DNA of 64,000 nucleotides from Paludibacteraceae bacterium (lineage in GTDB: Bacteria; Bacteroidota; Bacteroidia; Bacteroidales; Paludibacteraceae), in NCBI GenBank assembly GCA_017937025.1, contig JAGBEJ010000008.1, positions 1-64,000 of the forward strand, written 5' to 3'. The position numbers and the translations under genes were made by a program. A model generated the notes under the pieces. The model was not told the DNA's origin. It ran no database searches and saw only the letters and a list, made by a program, of their open reading frames with translations. Below, one piece after another: positions 52,855 to 62,225 of this stretch. Numbering within the stretch: the first letter of the stretch is position 1; each line of letters starts with the position of its first letter.

Positions 52855-55314
52855 ATGAACACTCAAATCAAATATCTGTCGGAACTGAACCCAGGAGAAG
52901 AAGGATACATAGCTAAAGTGCTGGGACACGGCAGATTCCGCAAGAGAATAAACGAAATGGGATTCGTCGCCGGCAAGAAGGTGACCGTGATAAAGCGCGC
53001 GCCGCTGCAGGACCCTGTGGAATACGAGATAATGGGCTACCGCATCTCGCTGAGAAACTCCGAGGCAGAGATGATAGAAATAGTCAGCTCGACTGAGCAG
53101 TTCGAGGACAAGAGCCAGAACTACGGCACGATAGACGAAGGACTGAAGACTTCCGCCATAAAGAAAGGCAAGGAGATAAACATCGCCCTCGTGGGAAATC
53201 CGAACTGCGGAAAAACGACAATCTTCAACTACGCTTCCGGCAGCCACGAGCATGTGGGCAACTACTCCGGCGTGACGATAGACGCCAAGGAGGCAACCCT
53301 GAAGTACGGCGAGTACACAATAAACATAACCGACCTGCCAGGCACCTACTCCATCACAGAATACTCGCCGGAGGAGCTGTATGTGAGAAAGCACATCATA
53401 GAGAAGAAGCCGGACATCGTGGTGAACGTGCTCGACGCGTCGAACCTCGACCGAAACCTATTCCTGACGACCCAGCTCATCGACATGGACATCAAGGTCG
53501 TGATAGCGCTGAACATGTTCGACGAACTTAAAGACAAGGACATCGACTTCAGATACGACGACTTCGGAAAGATGATAGGCATCCCCGTCGTGCCTACAAT
53601 CGCATCAAAAGGAACTGGCATCAAGGAACTTATACAGAGAATCATAAGAGTGTATGAAGACGCCGACCCATCAGTGCGCCACATTCACATAAACTACGGC
53701 TCGGAAATCGAGAATGCCATAAAGGGCATACAGAGCGTGATATGGGAAAACCCTTCTATCGGCGACCGTCTGTCGTCGCGCTTCTTGGCCATCAAGCTTC
53801 TGGAGCAGGACAACGAGACACGCAAATTCCTCAGCCAGTATAACAATTACAACGAGATAATCGCAGAGGCAGAAAAGAGAATCGAGGCGCTGGAAAAGGA
53901 GTATTCGGAGCAATCGGAAACCATAATCACAGACGCCAAGTACGGATTCATAGACGGAGCGCTCAAGGAGACGCGAACACTGCCGCACGAAAAGCCGAAG
54001 CGTCAGATTCGCAAGCTCGACGACCTGCTTACGCACAAAATATGGGGATTCCCTATTTTCTTCGCATTTCTGTTCATAATCTTCGAAGCCACATTCGCCA
54101 TCGGGCAGTATCCAATGGACTGGATTGACGCCGGAGTGTCGTGGATAGGCGACCTCGTCAGCACACACATGCCGGACGGACCGCTGAAAGACCTCATCGT
54201 GGACGGAGTGATCTGCGGCGTGGGCGGTGTCGTGGTGTTCCTGCCCAACATCCTCATCCTGTTCTTCTTCATCTCACTGATGGAAGACACAGGCTACATG
54301 GCAAGAGCGGCGTTCCTCATGGACAAGATAATGCACAAAATCGGTCTGCACGGCAAGTCGTTCATTCCGCTTATTATGGGATTCGGATGCAATGTGCCAG
54401 CCGTTATGGCCACAAGAACGCTCGAGAACCGCAGCGACCGCCTGCTCACCATGCTCATCATACCGTTCATGTCGTGCTCAGCCAGACTGCCGCTCTATCT
54501 GCTGCTCATAGCCGCCATATTCCCAAGCAATCAGGGACTTATGCTGTTTGTCGTTTATCTGGCAGGCATGCTGATGGCTGTGGTTATGGCAAAGATATTC
54601 AGCAAGACACTGTTCAGAAAGAAGGAAGTGCCATTCGTGATGGAGCTGCCTCCTTACAGAATACCGACAGCCAAAAGCACATTGATACACATGTGGGAGA
54701 AAGGCAAGCAGTATCTCAAGAAGATGGGAACAGTGATTCTGACCGCCTCCATCATCATCTGGGCACTGGGCTACTTCCCACGCGACACAGAGTACAGCCA
54801 GGACTATGACGCGATAATAGCGCAGGCCGAAGCCAACGGCGACGACGAAACTGCGGCGCAAGCAGCGGTTGACAAAGAAGCTGAACGACAGGAAGCGTCT
54901 TACATAGGAAGAATCGGCCACGCTATCGAGCCGATAATCAAGCCGTTAGGATTCGACTGGAAAATCGGCGTCAGCCTCTTCTCCGGCATGGCAGCCAAGG
55001 AGATTGTCGTCAGCACTATGGGCATACTCTATCAAGCCGACGAGGAGGCTGACGAGAACTCCGTATCATTGCAGAAGAAACTCCAGCAGCAGACCTACGT
55101 TCACGGTCCTAAGGCAGGAGAGAAAGTCTTCACACCGCTTGTGGCTCTGACACTGATGATTTTCGTTCTGATATACTTCCCTTGCATAGCCACAATCGTA
55201 GCTATAGCCAAGGAGTCAAGATGGAAATGGGCGATTTTCGTGATGGTTTACACCACTCTTTTAGCTTATTTAGTATCTTTGGCGGTGTACCAGATCGGAA
55301 GCCTTATTATATGA
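52855..55314 (+). CDS. feoB: Ferrous iron transporter FeoA-FeoB fusion
   Basis: 819 residues. Residues 1-78 are FeoA (SH3-like). The FeoB G domain starts at about 108: G1 GNPNCGKT (114-121), G3 DLPGTYS and G4 NMFD. The membrane domain runs from about 395 with two gate-type halves, including FLPNILILFF and MGFGCNVPAV. The FeoA-FeoB fusion is usual in Bacteroidota. The ORF extends upstream to a TTG at 52813; ATG 52855 (MNTQIKYLSEL) fits FeoA. Its stop overlaps the next start by 4 bases. Confidence 0.96.
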   Translation: MNTQIKYLSELNPGEEGYIAKVLGHGRFRKRINEMGFVAGKKVTVIKRAPLQDPVEYEIMGYRISLRNSEAEMIEIVSSTEQFEDKSQNYGTIDEGLKTSAIKKGKEINIALVGNPNCGKTTIFNYASGSHEHVGNYSGVTIDAKEATLKYGEYTINITDLPGTYSITEYSPEELYVRKHIIEKKPDIVVNVLDASNLDRNLFLTTQLIDMDIKVVIALNMFDELKDKDIDFRYDDFGKMIGIPVVPTIASKGTGIKELIQRIIRVYEDADPSVRHIHINYGSEIENAIKGIQSVIWENPSIGDRLSSRFLAIKLLEQDNETRKFLSQYNNYNEIIAEAEKRIEALEKEYSEQSETIITDAKYGFIDGALKETRTLPHEKPKRQIRKLDDLLTHKIWGFPIFFAFLFIIFEATFAIGQYPMDWIDAGVSWIGDLVSTHMPDGPLKDLIVDGVICGVGGVVVFLPNILILFFFISLMEDTGYMARAAFLMDKIMHKIGLHGKSFIPLIMGFGCNVPAVMATRTLENRSDRLLTMLIIPFMSCSARLPLYLLLIAAIFPSNQGLMLFVVYLAGMLMAVVMAKIFSKTLFRKKEVPFVMELPPYRIPTAKSTLIHMWEKGKQYLKKMGTVILTASIIIWALGYFPRDTEYSQDYDAIIAQAEANGDDETAAQAAVDKEAERQEASYIGRIGHAIEPIIKPLGFDWKIGVSLFSGMAAKEIVVSTMGILYQADEEADENSVSLQKKLQQQTYVHGPKAGEKVFTPLVALTLMIFVLIYFPCIATIVAIAKESRWKWAIFVMVYTTLLAYLVSLAVYQIGSLII

Positions 55315-55922
55315 GACGCAATGTTTTAAGAAAAAGCATAACAGCCGCTTTGTTTTTCGTCGCATTTGCATCCGCATTTGCGGCGAAAACATATATATCA
55401 GAAGCAAAACTCAGCACTCTGTACACGATAGATGGTTCGCACGTCATAAAGACAATGAACCACCAGGACCTCGACCTGTATTTGGACAGTGTGAGAATCG
55501 CCGGTGTCAAGGCCATAGACATGTGCGCCCTGCTGAATAACAACGACGAGAACTACTATCACGACAAGGCTTTGCGCAACGGCAACCTTGTAGCGCCGCT
55601 GACAACCAACGGCAGCGCCTTCGCCGACGCCGTTCAGTACGACTATTGGGACAACATCGTGTACGTCGTGAGAGAATGCTGGAAAAGAGGCATTTACGTC
55701 AAAATCAGTCCTTTAGGACCAGACATATACAACAACGTCCAGCCAAACAAAGGCATGGTCAGAATCTACATCAATCTGCTATGCCGATTATTGGAGAAAG
55801 AAGTCAACATCGTTTGGCGCATAAACCAAAGCATCATGGGGCCTCAAGCCGCGGAACTGTCCGAAGAAATGGTCAGCGCGATAAAGGTCCACAACAAAAA
55901 GCAGCTGATAGTCTTCGAATAA
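55311..55922 (+). CDS. Short apiosidase-like (DUF4038-type) secreted protein
   Basis: 203 residues. Signal peptide (MRRNVLRKSITAALFFVAFASAFA), then LSTLYTIDG...MNHQDLDLYLDSVRIAGVKAIDM, a YWDNIVYVVRECWKRGIYVKISPLG segment and NVQPNKGMVRIYINLLCRLLEKEVNIVWRINQ. The order resembles the N-terminal half of apiosidase-like TIM barrels, but such proteins are about twice as long, and the expected acidic catalytic motif is missing, so it may be non-enzymatic. It starts within the feoB stop (ATGA), implying translational coupling. Assignment is tentative. Confidence 0.7.
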   Translation: MRRNVLRKSITAALFFVAFASAFAAKTYISEAKLSTLYTIDGSHVIKTMNHQDLDLYLDSVRIAGVKAIDMCALLNNNDENYYHDKALRNGNLVAPLTTNGSAFADAVQYDYWDNIVYVVRECWKRGIYVKISPLGPDIYNNVQPNKGMVRIYINLLCRLLEKEVNIVWRINQSIMGPQAAELSEEMVSAIKVHNKKQLIVFE

Positions 55923-55923
55923 A

Positions 55924-55954
55924 TTTGCTGCATCTGCCCTTTTTAATATCTTTG
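55924..55954 (+). promoter_or_regulatory. queC promoter (TTTG-N19-TATCTTTG)
   Basis: TTTG at 55924-55927 and TATCTTTG at 55947-55954, 19 bases apart: full Bacteroidota consensus. Start expected near 55961. Confidence 0.75.
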
Positions 55955-55980
55955 CAGCGTCAATCAACAGAATGATTGGC

Positions 55981-56012
55981 ACGTGTACTTGATAACCACG
56001 TTAAAAACAAGT
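55981..56012 (+). ncRNA. Candidate preQ1-I riboswitch
   Basis: Stem P1 is ACGTG (55981-55985) with CACGT (55997-56001). The 11-base loop (TACTTGATAAC) contains ACTTG, which pairs with CAAGT (56008-56012) after an A-rich tail (TTAAAAA), giving an H-type pseudoknot. The loop end TAAC and tail AAAACAAG match what I recall of the Thermoanaerobacter preQ1-I aptamer. It ends 4 bases before the queC ATG, so ligand binding would hide the start. Queuosine gene context fits. Confidence 0.75.
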
Positions 56013-56016
56013 TTTT

Positions 56017-56703
56017 ATGGCAGAAATATCAACAAAACCGAACAACAAGGCTCTTGTTGTTCTGAGCGGAGGACAAGACTCCACCACTTGCCTGTTCTGG
56101 GCAAAAAAGGAATTCAAGGAAGTTTACGCAATCAGCTTCAATTACGGTCAGAAGCATCAGCATGAGACAGCCATAGCGCAGTCTATCGCGGAAAGGGCTG
56201 GTGTCAGCTTCAAGCTTATGGACATCTATTTCATAAGCCAGCTCGCGACAAACTGCTCGCTCACCGATTCCAGCATCAAAATGGACAAGGAAAAGCCCGA
56301 AGGCTCTTTCCCTAACACATTCGTGCCTGGACGTAACCTGTTTTTCCTGAGCATCGCTGCAGTTTACGCGCGTTCGCTCGGCATCAGAGACATCGTGACT
56401 GGCGTTTCGCAGACCGACTTCAGCGGATACCCTGATTGCAGAGACTCGTTCATAAAGTCGCTCAACGTGTCGCTCAACCTCGCCATGGACGAGCAGTTCG
56501 TTCTGCACACTCCGCTCATGTGGAAAGACAAGGCAGAGACATGGGAAATGGCTGACAATCTGGGAGTTTTCGACATTGTGAGAAACGAGACGCTCACATG
56601 CTACAACGGAGTCGTAGGCGACGGATGCGGACACTGCCCTGCATGCTTATTGCGCAGAAAGGGACTTGAGATGTACCTTGAAAAGAAAAACCTAAAACAC
56701 TGA
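56017..56703 (+). CDS. queC: 7-cyano-7-deazaguanine synthase QueC
   Basis: 228 residues. Converts CDG to preQ0 with ATP and ammonia. PP-loop SGGQDS (17-22) and zinc cysteines C195, C204, C207 and C210 (CX8CX2CX2C) are present. First gene of queC-queD-queE behind a strong promoter and a candidate preQ1 riboswitch; 2 bases before queD. Length is typical. Confidence 0.96.
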   Translation: MAEISTKPNNKALVVLSGGQDSTTCLFWAKKEFKEVYAISFNYGQKHQHETAIAQSIAERAGVSFKLMDIYFISQLATNCSLTDSSIKMDKEKPEGSFPNTFVPGRNLFFLSIAAVYARSLGIRDIVTGVSQTDFSGYPDCRDSFIKSLNVSLNLAMDEQFVLHTPLMWKDKAETWEMADNLGVFDIVRNETLTCYNGVVGDGCGHCPACLLRRKGLEMYLEKKNLKH

Positions 56704-56705
56704 TT

Positions 56706-57044
56706 ATGTTCTACTTAGTAAAGAAAATAGAAATAAGCGCGGCACACAGACTGTCGCTCAACTATGAATCCAAGTGCAGCAACACTCACGGACATAACTG
56801 GGACATAACAGTGCACCTGAAAAGCCAGACACTGGACGAGAACGGCATGATAATGGACTTCTCCAAAATAAAGAAACTCATAAAAGAGCCGTTGGACCAC
56901 AAGGTGCTCAATGACATTTTCGACTTCAATCCGACTGCGGAAAACATTGCCAAATGGGTTTGCGACACTCTGGGAGAGAAATGCTACAAGGTCGAAGTGA
57001 CCGAAAGCCGCGACAACACTGCTATATACACTCGCGATGAGTAA
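56706..57044 (+). CDS. queD: 6-carboxytetrahydropterin synthase QueD
   Basis: 112 residues. PTPS-family enzyme making 6-carboxy-tetrahydropterin from dihydroneopterin triphosphate. Zinc His residues H14 (AAHRL), H28 and H30 (THGHNW), and catalytic Cys24 in ESKCSNTHGH, are visible. Its last 8 bases overlap queE. Confidence 0.94.
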   Translation: MFYLVKKIEISAAHRLSLNYESKCSNTHGHNWDITVHLKSQTLDENGMIMDFSKIKKLIKEPLDHKVLNDIFDFNPTAENIAKWVCDTLGEKCYKVEVTESRDNTAIYTRDE

Positions 57045-57711
57045 ATACAAGATTGTTGAGATATTCGACAGCATAGAGGGCGAAGGCAAGCGCAGCGGAC
57101 AACTCGCAACATTCGTTCGCACAACCGGATGCAACTTGAGATGCTCATACTGCGACACGCTATACGCACTTTCCGAAAAGAACTGCGAATACACGGAATT
57201 AACCTCTGACGAGATAATCTCAAGACTGAACCCACTGTACCGCAAAGTGACTTTGACAGGAGGCGAACCGCTCTTCCACCCCAACATCAAGGAACTGATA
57301 AGTGAAATGTGCTCAGCAGGCTACGAAGTCAATGTCGAGACAAACGGCTCAATAAGAGTAGCGCCGTTCCGTGTCGCCGACAACATATTCTTCACCATCG
57401 ACTACAAACTGCCTTGCAGCGACATGGAAAACAGGATGGACAAAGACGCATTTCTTGAACTGACAAAGGAAGACGTCGTGAAATTCGTCATCGGCACAAA
57501 GGAGGACTGCGACAAAACCATAGAAGTCGTGAGAATGCTTCAGTCGCATTATGGCAACGAAATGCCACTGATATACCTATCCGCCGTCTGCGGCAGAATC
57601 AGCCATGCCGACATTGTGACATTCATGAAAAGTCACACGGAACTGAGTAATGCCAGAATACAACTGCAAATGCACAAAATCATCTGGCCCGACATAGACA
57701 AAGGAGTCTAA
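57037..57711 (+). CDS. queE: 7-carboxy-7-deazaguanine synthase QueE
   Basis: 224 residues. Radical-SAM ring contraction forming CDG. Cluster motif C32, C36, C39 in CNLRCSYC (CX3CX2C), preceded by SIEGEGKRSGQLATFVR, followed by LTGGEP and NVETNGS. Overlaps queD by 8 bases and converges on queF with only an 11-base gap. Confidence 0.95.
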   Translation: MSKYKIVEIFDSIEGEGKRSGQLATFVRTTGCNLRCSYCDTLYALSEKNCEYTELTSDEIISRLNPLYRKVTLTGGEPLFHPNIKELISEMCSAGYEVNVETNGSIRVAPFRVADNIFFTIDYKLPCSDMENRMDKDAFLELTKEDVVKFVIGTKEDCDKTIEVVRMLQSHYGNEMPLIYLSAVCGRISHADIVTFMKSHTELSNARIQLQMHKIIWPDIDKGV

Positions 57712-57722
57712 AAGACTCTGTG

Positions 57723-58184
57723 CTATCGTTCCAAATCATGCATTTCAAGCCTCTTTTCAGCAAGCGCCTCATACTTAGTGCCCTTGCGGCCGTAATTAGC
57801 ATACGGATATATTGAAATGCCGCCTCTTGGCAGGAAATAACCTGTTACTTCGATATATTTGGGATCCATAAGCGCAATCAGGTCTTTCATTATCCTGTTC
57901 ACACAGTCCTCATGAAATGCGCCGTGGTTTCTGTAACTGAAGAGATACAGTTTCAGGCTCTTGCTCTCCACCATTCTCTCCGAAGGAATATAAGCAATCC
58001 TTATCTCGGCAAAATCCGGCTGACCAGTGATCGGACAAAGCGACGTGAACTCCGGACAATTGAAGCGCACCCAATAGTCAAACTCCGGGTTCTTATTGTC
58101 AAAAGTCTCAAGAAGCTCCGGATTATACTCAGTCGGATACACAGTCTGTTTGCTTCCCAGCAATGTCAAGTTCTTGTCTGCCAT
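57723..58184 (-). CDS. queF: NADPH-dependent 7-cyano-7-deazaguanine reductase QueF
   Basis: 153 residues. Reduces preQ0 to preQ1. Nucleophile Cys50 and acidic Asp57 lie in [22 protein letters not shown] is the QueF NADPH motif. It is the short, unimodular type I. With queCDE the window encodes GTP-derived intermediates to preQ1; folE and tgt/queA are not here. Confidence 0.96.
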   Translation of the reverse strand: MADKNLTLLGSKQTVYPTEYNPELLETFDNKNPEFDYWVRFNCPEFTSLCPITGQPDFAEIRIAYIPSERMVESKSLKLYLFSYRNHGAFHEDCVNRIMKDLIALMDPKYIEVTGYFLPRGGISIYPYANYGRKGTKYEALAEKRLEMHDLER

Positions 58185-58216
58185 ATATTTATCAATTTAT
58201 TTGCACTTGTGATATA

Positions 58217-58224
58217 CAAAGATA
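58217..58224 (-). promoter_or_regulatory. -7 box (TATCTTTG) of queF
   Basis: Exact TAnnTTTG match on the minus strand, about 35 bases before the queF ATG. The short leader shows no second preQ1-like fold. Confidence 0.6.
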
Positions 58225-58241
58225 GCACAAAAAAAGAGGAT

Positions 58242-58272
58242 AAAAAAAAGCCGCATTTGCATGCGGCTTTTC
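58242..58272 (-). terminator. rplT terminator
   Basis: AAAGCCGCAT-ttgc-ATGCGGCTTT stem; T-run follows on the minus strand. Confidence 0.8.
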
Positions 58273-58293
58273 CCTTACTATGTGGTTCTTTGA

Positions 58294-58644
58294 TTAAGCT
58301 TTCTTTGCTTTGTCCACGATAGCCTTGAATGCTTCAGGCTGGTTCATAGCCAAGTCTGCGAGCACCTTGCGGTTCATCTCGATTCCGGCCTTGTGAAGCG
58401 CGCCCATAAGCTGAGAATAAGAAAGACCCTCGAGACGAGCAGCCGCGTTGATTCTCTGAATCCAGAGAGCGCGGAAGTTTCTCTTCTTGTTACGACGATC
58501 ACGGAAAGCGTAAGTCAGACCCTTCTCCCAAGTGTTCTTGGCTACAGTCCAAACGTTCTTTCTTGCTCCGAAATATCCTCTTGTAAGCTTAAGGATTCTC
58601 TTTCTCTTAGCTCTGGATGCTACATGATTTACTGATCTAGGCAT
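58294..58644 (-). CDS. rplT: Ribosomal protein bL20
   Basis: 116 residues, very basic: [36 protein letters not shown] and the end [12 protein letters not shown]. Typical bL20 length and N-terminal helix. Last gene of thrS-infC-rpmI-rplT. In other bacteria L20 represses this operon through leader RNA; no such site was identified with confidence here. Confidence 0.98.
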   Translation of the reverse strand: MPRSVNHVASRAKRKRILKLTRGYFGARKNVWTVAKNTWEKGLTYAFRDRRNKKRNFRALWIQRINAAARLEGLSYSQLMGALHKAGIEMNRKVLADLAMNQPEAFKAIVDKAKKA

Positions 58645-58740
58645 AATAAATTGTTTTTGTGAATGTTAGCGCCCTTTCTTTACAAAGGAACTTCAAGCTA
58701 ATCACTCGGTTAAAAATACTAGAAATGAATACTTTAAAAA

Positions 58741-58938
58741 TTACTTCAAACAAAGAAGTTCCTTTACTGCAGAGCTGTTTGCTTTCTCTACGAGAGAGAA
58801 ATGAGTTAAGTTACGCTTCTGCTTCTTAGTCTTCTTAGTCAGAATGTGACTCTTGAAAGCATGCTTTCTCTTGATTTTTCCTGTTCCGGTAAGAGCGAAT
58901 CTTTTTTTGGCACCGGAATTAGTCTTTAATTTAGGCAT
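58741..58938 (-). CDS. rpmI: Ribosomal protein bL35
   Basis: 65 residues with the family start [36 protein letters not shown]. Between infC and rplT, 96 bases ahead of rplT, the usual order. Confidence 0.97.
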   Translation of the reverse strand: MPKLKTNSGAKKRFALTGTGKIKRKHAFKSHILTKKTKKQKRNLTHFSLVEKANSSAVKELLCLK

Positions 58939-58970
58939 TTTACAGTTATAATTAAAAAAAACAATAATTT

Positions 58971-59525
58971 CTACTTTTTAGGAGAGAGCATCACGCTCAT
59001 CTTCTTACCTTCGAGCTCTGGCATTGACTCAACCTTTGCCACTTCCTCCAAATCGTTGGCAAGACGGAGAAGCAATATCTCACCTTGCTCCTTGAAAAGG
59101 ATTGAACGTCCCTTGAAGAACACATAAGCGCGGATTTTGCATCCTTGCTTAATGAATTCCTGCGCATGCTTCAACTTGAAGTTGTAGTCATGCTCATCAG
59201 TCTGAGGTCCGAAACGAATTTCCTTGACAACCACTGTTGTCGATTTCTTCTTCATTTCCTTCTCCCTCTTCTTCTGCTGATAGAGGAATTTCTGATAATC
59301 AACCACCTTGCAAACTGGAGGAACAGCATTTGGAGAAATCTCCACAAGGTCAAGTCCCTGTCTGTCAGCTATATCAATTGCCTGAGAGATTGGATAAACA
59401 CCCTGTTCTACATTCTCTCCAACTAATCGAACCTCTTTAGCAACGATATTCTCGTTGATTCTGTGCTGGTCTTCCTTTATGACTCTGCCACGCATTGGAC
59501 GGCGGCTATTATCCTGGTAAGCTAT
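58971..59525 (-). CDS. infC: Translation initiation factor IF-3, probable ATA start
   Basis: About 184 residues from ATA 59525, or 174 from ATG 59495. IF-3 hallmarks: [59 protein letters not shown] and the C-terminal [15 protein letters not shown] perfect AGGAGG (59539-59534) sits 8 bases before the in-frame ATA, whereas the first ATG is 38 bases away and has no such site. Rare start codons are known for infC, where IF-3 represses itself. N-terminus not settled. Confidence 0.9.
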   Translation of the reverse strand: MAYQDNSRRPMRGRVIKEDQHRINENIVAKEVRLVGENVEQGVYPISQAIDIADRQGLDLVEISPNAVPPVCKVVDYQKFLYQQKKREKEMKKKSTTVVVKEIRFGPQTDEHDYNFKLKHAQEFIKQGCKIRAYVFFKGRSILFKEQGEILLLRLANDLEEVAKVESMPELEGKKMSVMLSPKK

Positions 59526-59533
59526 AGTTTTGT

Positions 59534-59539
59534 CCTCCT
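59534..59539 (-). promoter_or_regulatory. Strong Shine-Dalgarno before infC
   Basis: AGGAGG on the minus strand, unusual because most genes here lack such sites. It is 8 bases from ATA 59525 in frame with infC. Confidence 0.7.
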
Positions 59540-59576
59540 AATTTTTATTATAAATAAAGCATTGTGTTTCAGTCTT

Positions 59577-59610
59577 CTGATGCAGTGTTTAAGCGCACTG
59601 GACTCATCAG
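59577..59610 (-). ncRNA. Leader hairpin of infC
   Basis: Outer stem CTGATG/CATCAG and inner stem CAGTG/CACTG with an AGTC bulge on one side and an 8-base loop. It lies between the thrS terminator and the infC Shine-Dalgarno. It may be an autoregulatory site for IF-3 or L20; that is inference. Confidence 0.45.
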
Positions 59611-59617
59611 CCAACAA

Positions 59618-59663
59618 AAAACGCACAAAAATAGAACAAATTTCTATAAGTTGTGCGTTTTTA
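59618..59663 (-). terminator. thrS terminator
   Basis: AAAACGCACAA / TTGTGCGTTTT with an inner TAGAA/TTCTA pair, T-run on the minus strand. infC downstream then needs read-through or its own promoter. Confidence 0.75.
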
Positions 59664-59697
59664 TCTGTTTTTATTTCACGAAAGTATCAGAAATATC

Positions 59698-61644
59698 CTA
59701 ACACTTTGGTGTCATCATGTCATTGACAATGGCAAGTACCTTGTCGGCGAATTCACCGATAGGCAACTGACCGACATCTTCGCCCCCCTGCTTACGTACA
59801 GAAACCTTGCCTTCGGCTGCTTCCTTCTCGCCCACGATCAGCATATAAGGTATGTGCTTGATTTCGTTGTCGCGAATCTTACGTCCGATTTTCTCGTTTC
59901 TGTCATCGACAATCGTGCGTATGCCCTTCTCATTGAGTGTGTCGCTGACCTTTTGAGCGTAGTCATTGAACTTCTCGCTGATAGGCAGCACGATAGCCTG
60001 GTCAGGCGCCAGCCACAATGGGAATTTGCCTGCTGTGTGCTCGATGAGCACTGCCACGAATCTCTCCATGCTGCCGAATGGCGCACGGTGAATCATAACC
60101 GGACGGTGCTTCTTGTTGTCGTCGCCTGTGTACTCCAGTCCGAAACGCTCAGGGAGGTTGTAGTCCACCTGTATTGTTCCAAGCTGCCAACGGCGTCCGA
60201 GGGCGTCCTTTACCATGAAGTCGAGCTTAGGTCCGTAGAACGCTGCCTCGCCTGTCTCCACTCTCGCAGGAAGCCCCTTCTCCTCGCAAGCCTCCACGAT
60301 TGACTTCTCTGCCTTTTCCCAAACCTCGTCGCTACCTACGTATTTCTCGTGGTTGTTAGGGTCACGGAGCGAAATCTGCGCCTCGAAGTTGTCGAAGTTA
60401 AGAGCCTTGAAGATAATGTTTATTATGTCCATAACGCGAAGGAATTCCTCCTTCACCTGGTCCGGACGACAGAAGATGTGAGCATCGTCCTGAGTGAACG
60501 AACGGACACGCGTAAGTCCATGGAGCTCACCGCTTTGCTCATAACGATACACTGTACCGAACTCAGCCACACGAAGCGGAAGATCCTTGTACGAACGAGG
60601 CTCGTTCTTGTATATCATGCAGTGGTGAGGACAATTCATAGGCTTGAGCAAGTACATCTCGCCCTCCTCTGGTGTAGTGATTGGCTGGAAACTGTCCTTG
60701 CCGTAGTGGTCCCAGTGTCCTGAAGTCACATAAAGCTGCTTGTTTCCGATATGCGGAGTGATTACCTGCAGATAGCCGAACTTCTTCTGTATCTTCTTCA
60801 GATACTCCTCAAGGTTCAGTCTCAACGTAGTGCCCTTTGGCAACCAGATAGGAAGTCCCTTGCCCACCATGTCGCTGAACATGAAGAGTCCCATCTCCTT
60901 GCCTATCTTGCGGTGGTCGCGCTTCTTAGCCTCCTCCAAAAGAACGAGGTACTCGTCGAGCATCTTCTTCTTAGGGAAGCTCACGCCATAAACACGGGTG
61001 AGCATCTTGCGCTTCTCGTCGCCTCTCCAGTACGCTCCTGCTATCGAAGTCAGTTTGATAGCCTTGACCGGCTCTGTGGAAGCCAAGTGTGGTCCACGGC
61101 AAAGGTCAACGAAATTTCCGTTTGTGTATGTTGTTATAGTACCGTCCTGCAGCTCGCTTATCAGCTCCACTTTATATGTCTCGCCTCTGTCGCCGAACAT
61201 TTTGAGAGCGTCAGCCTTTGAAATGTCAGCACGCACAAGCTGTTCCTTCTTAGAAGCGAGCTCTTTCATCTTGTCCTCTATCTTCTGGAGGTCTGTGTCC
61301 TTCAACTCAACTCCATCACCGAGGTCAACGTCATAATAGAATCCGTTCTCTATAGCCGGTCCGATACCGAATTGCACTCCTGGATAAAGCTCCATCAGCG
61401 CTTCGCCGAGTATGTGGGCTGATGTGTGCCAGAATGTCTTCTTGGCCTCTACGTCCTCCCACTTGTGGAGTTTTATGGTGCAGTCAGATGTGATTGGACG
61501 AGAGATGTCCCATATCTGATCATTTACTGTTGAGCTCAGCACTTCCTGTGCAAGACGAGGACTAATGCTCTGAGCGACCTCCAAAGGAGTGATACCCGAT
61601 TCAAATTCTTTTACTGAACCGTCTGGAAAAGTGACTTTAATCAT
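59698..61644 (-). CDS. thrS: Threonyl-tRNA synthetase
   Basis: 648 residues. TGS domain (1-62), editing domain with [11 protein letters not shown] and related His/Cys sites (about 70-230), class II catalytic core with the zinc ligands in PMNCPHHC and others, motif 2 [23 protein letters not shown], motif 3 [10 protein letters not shown], and the anticodon-binding domain at the end. Length is standard. No T-box was seen. Confidence 0.98.
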   Translation of the reverse strand: MIKVTFPDGSVKEFESGITPLEVAQSISPRLAQEVLSSTVNDQIWDISRPITSDCTIKLHKWEDVEAKKTFWHTSAHILGEALMELYPGVQFGIGPAIENGFYYDVDLGDGVELKDTDLQKIEDKMKELASKKEQLVRADISKADALKMFGDRGETYKVELISELQDGTITTYTNGNFVDLCRGPHLASTEPVKAIKLTSIAGAYWRGDEKRKMLTRVYGVSFPKKKMLDEYLVLLEEAKKRDHRKIGKEMGLFMFSDMVGKGLPIWLPKGTTLRLNLEEYLKKIQKKFGYLQVITPHIGNKQLYVTSGHWDHYGKDSFQPITTPEEGEMYLLKPMNCPHHCMIYKNEPRSYKDLPLRVAEFGTVYRYEQSGELHGLTRVRSFTQDDAHIFCRPDQVKEEFLRVMDIINIIFKALNFDNFEAQISLRDPNNHEKYVGSDEVWEKAEKSIVEACEEKGLPARVETGEAAFYGPKLDFMVKDALGRRWQLGTIQVDYNLPERFGLEYTGDDNKKHRPVMIHRAPFGSMERFVAVLIEHTAGKFPLWLAPDQAIVLPISEKFNDYAQKVSDTLNEKGIRTIVDDRNEKIGRKIRDNEIKHIPYMLIVGEKEAAEGKVSVRKQGGEDVGQLPIGEFADKVLAIVNDMMTPKC

Positions 61645-61690
61645 AATTGTTTGTTTTACCTTACAAATGGTATTTATTTTTTTCGGAACG

Positions 61691-61698
61691 CAAAGATA
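61691..61698 (-). promoter_or_regulatory. -7 box (TATCTTTG) of thrS
   Basis: Exact TAnnTTTG match on the minus strand, about 50 bases before the thrS ATG. Confidence 0.6.
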
Positions 61699-61783
61699 AG
61701 AAAGTCAGCAACAAAAACGAAACATTTCCGCATCATATAATTGATGCCGCCCCATCCGCATGCCGAAGCCGGCAAGGCGTTGG

Positions 61784-62083
61784 TTAGAATTCAGAATCGA
61801 CACACGCTCTGGAATCCACCACCTCGCCTATTATCTTCTTGACCTTGACGTGCTCAGGATGATCGGCGTAAACATTCAGTCCTGCCCAGTCCTCGAACTC
61901 GCAGACAAGACTCAAATCCCAAGTCTCGGCAGGATTGGCGTTGATGCCGACTGTCTCGTGCTTCAGCTCCTTGACTATCGATGTGAGCGCCATCAGACCG
62001 TCCTTTATCTGGTTTAACTTCTGCATTCTTGCCTCTGGCGATGCGAAAGGCTTCATCTTGAATAATACTATATGTCTTATCAT
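61784..62083 (-). CDS. Dabb-domain (stress-responsive A/B barrel) protein
   Basis: 99 residues: MIRHIVLFKMKPF, KDGLMALTSIVKELKHETVGIN and WDLSLVCEFEDWAGLNVYADHPEHVKVKKII fit the dimeric alpha+beta barrel (Dabb) family. Biochemical role is unknown for most members. Alone between thrS and the PBP1A gene. Confidence 0.9.
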   Translation of the reverse strand: MIRHIVLFKMKPFASPEARMQKLNQIKDGLMALTSIVKELKHETVGINANPAETWDLSLVCEFEDWAGLNVYADHPEHVKVKKIIGEVVDSRACVDSEF

Positions 62084-62179
62084 AATATATAAATGTGTAA
62101 AAAAAACGGCACAAACTTATCAAAAAGCAGACAAAAATAAAAATTGTCAACAATTGCGCTACATTGCAAGGCTTTTACT

Positions 62180-62187
62180 TATCTTTG
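62180..62187 (+). promoter_or_regulatory. -7 box (TATCTTTG) of the PBP1A gene
   Basis: Exact TAnnTTTG match, about 40 bases before ATG 62226. Confidence 0.6.
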
Positions 62188-62225
62188 AAAGATTCTAAAT
62201 ATCATTAGTAACCGACTAACGAAAA

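Noticed and set aside
59570..59612. Hammerhead-ribozyme-like string CTGATGAGTC...GACTGAAAC upstream of infC
   Set aside because: An extra base before GAAAC, no proper stem III and no cleavage site upstream; a simple two-part hairpin explains it better.
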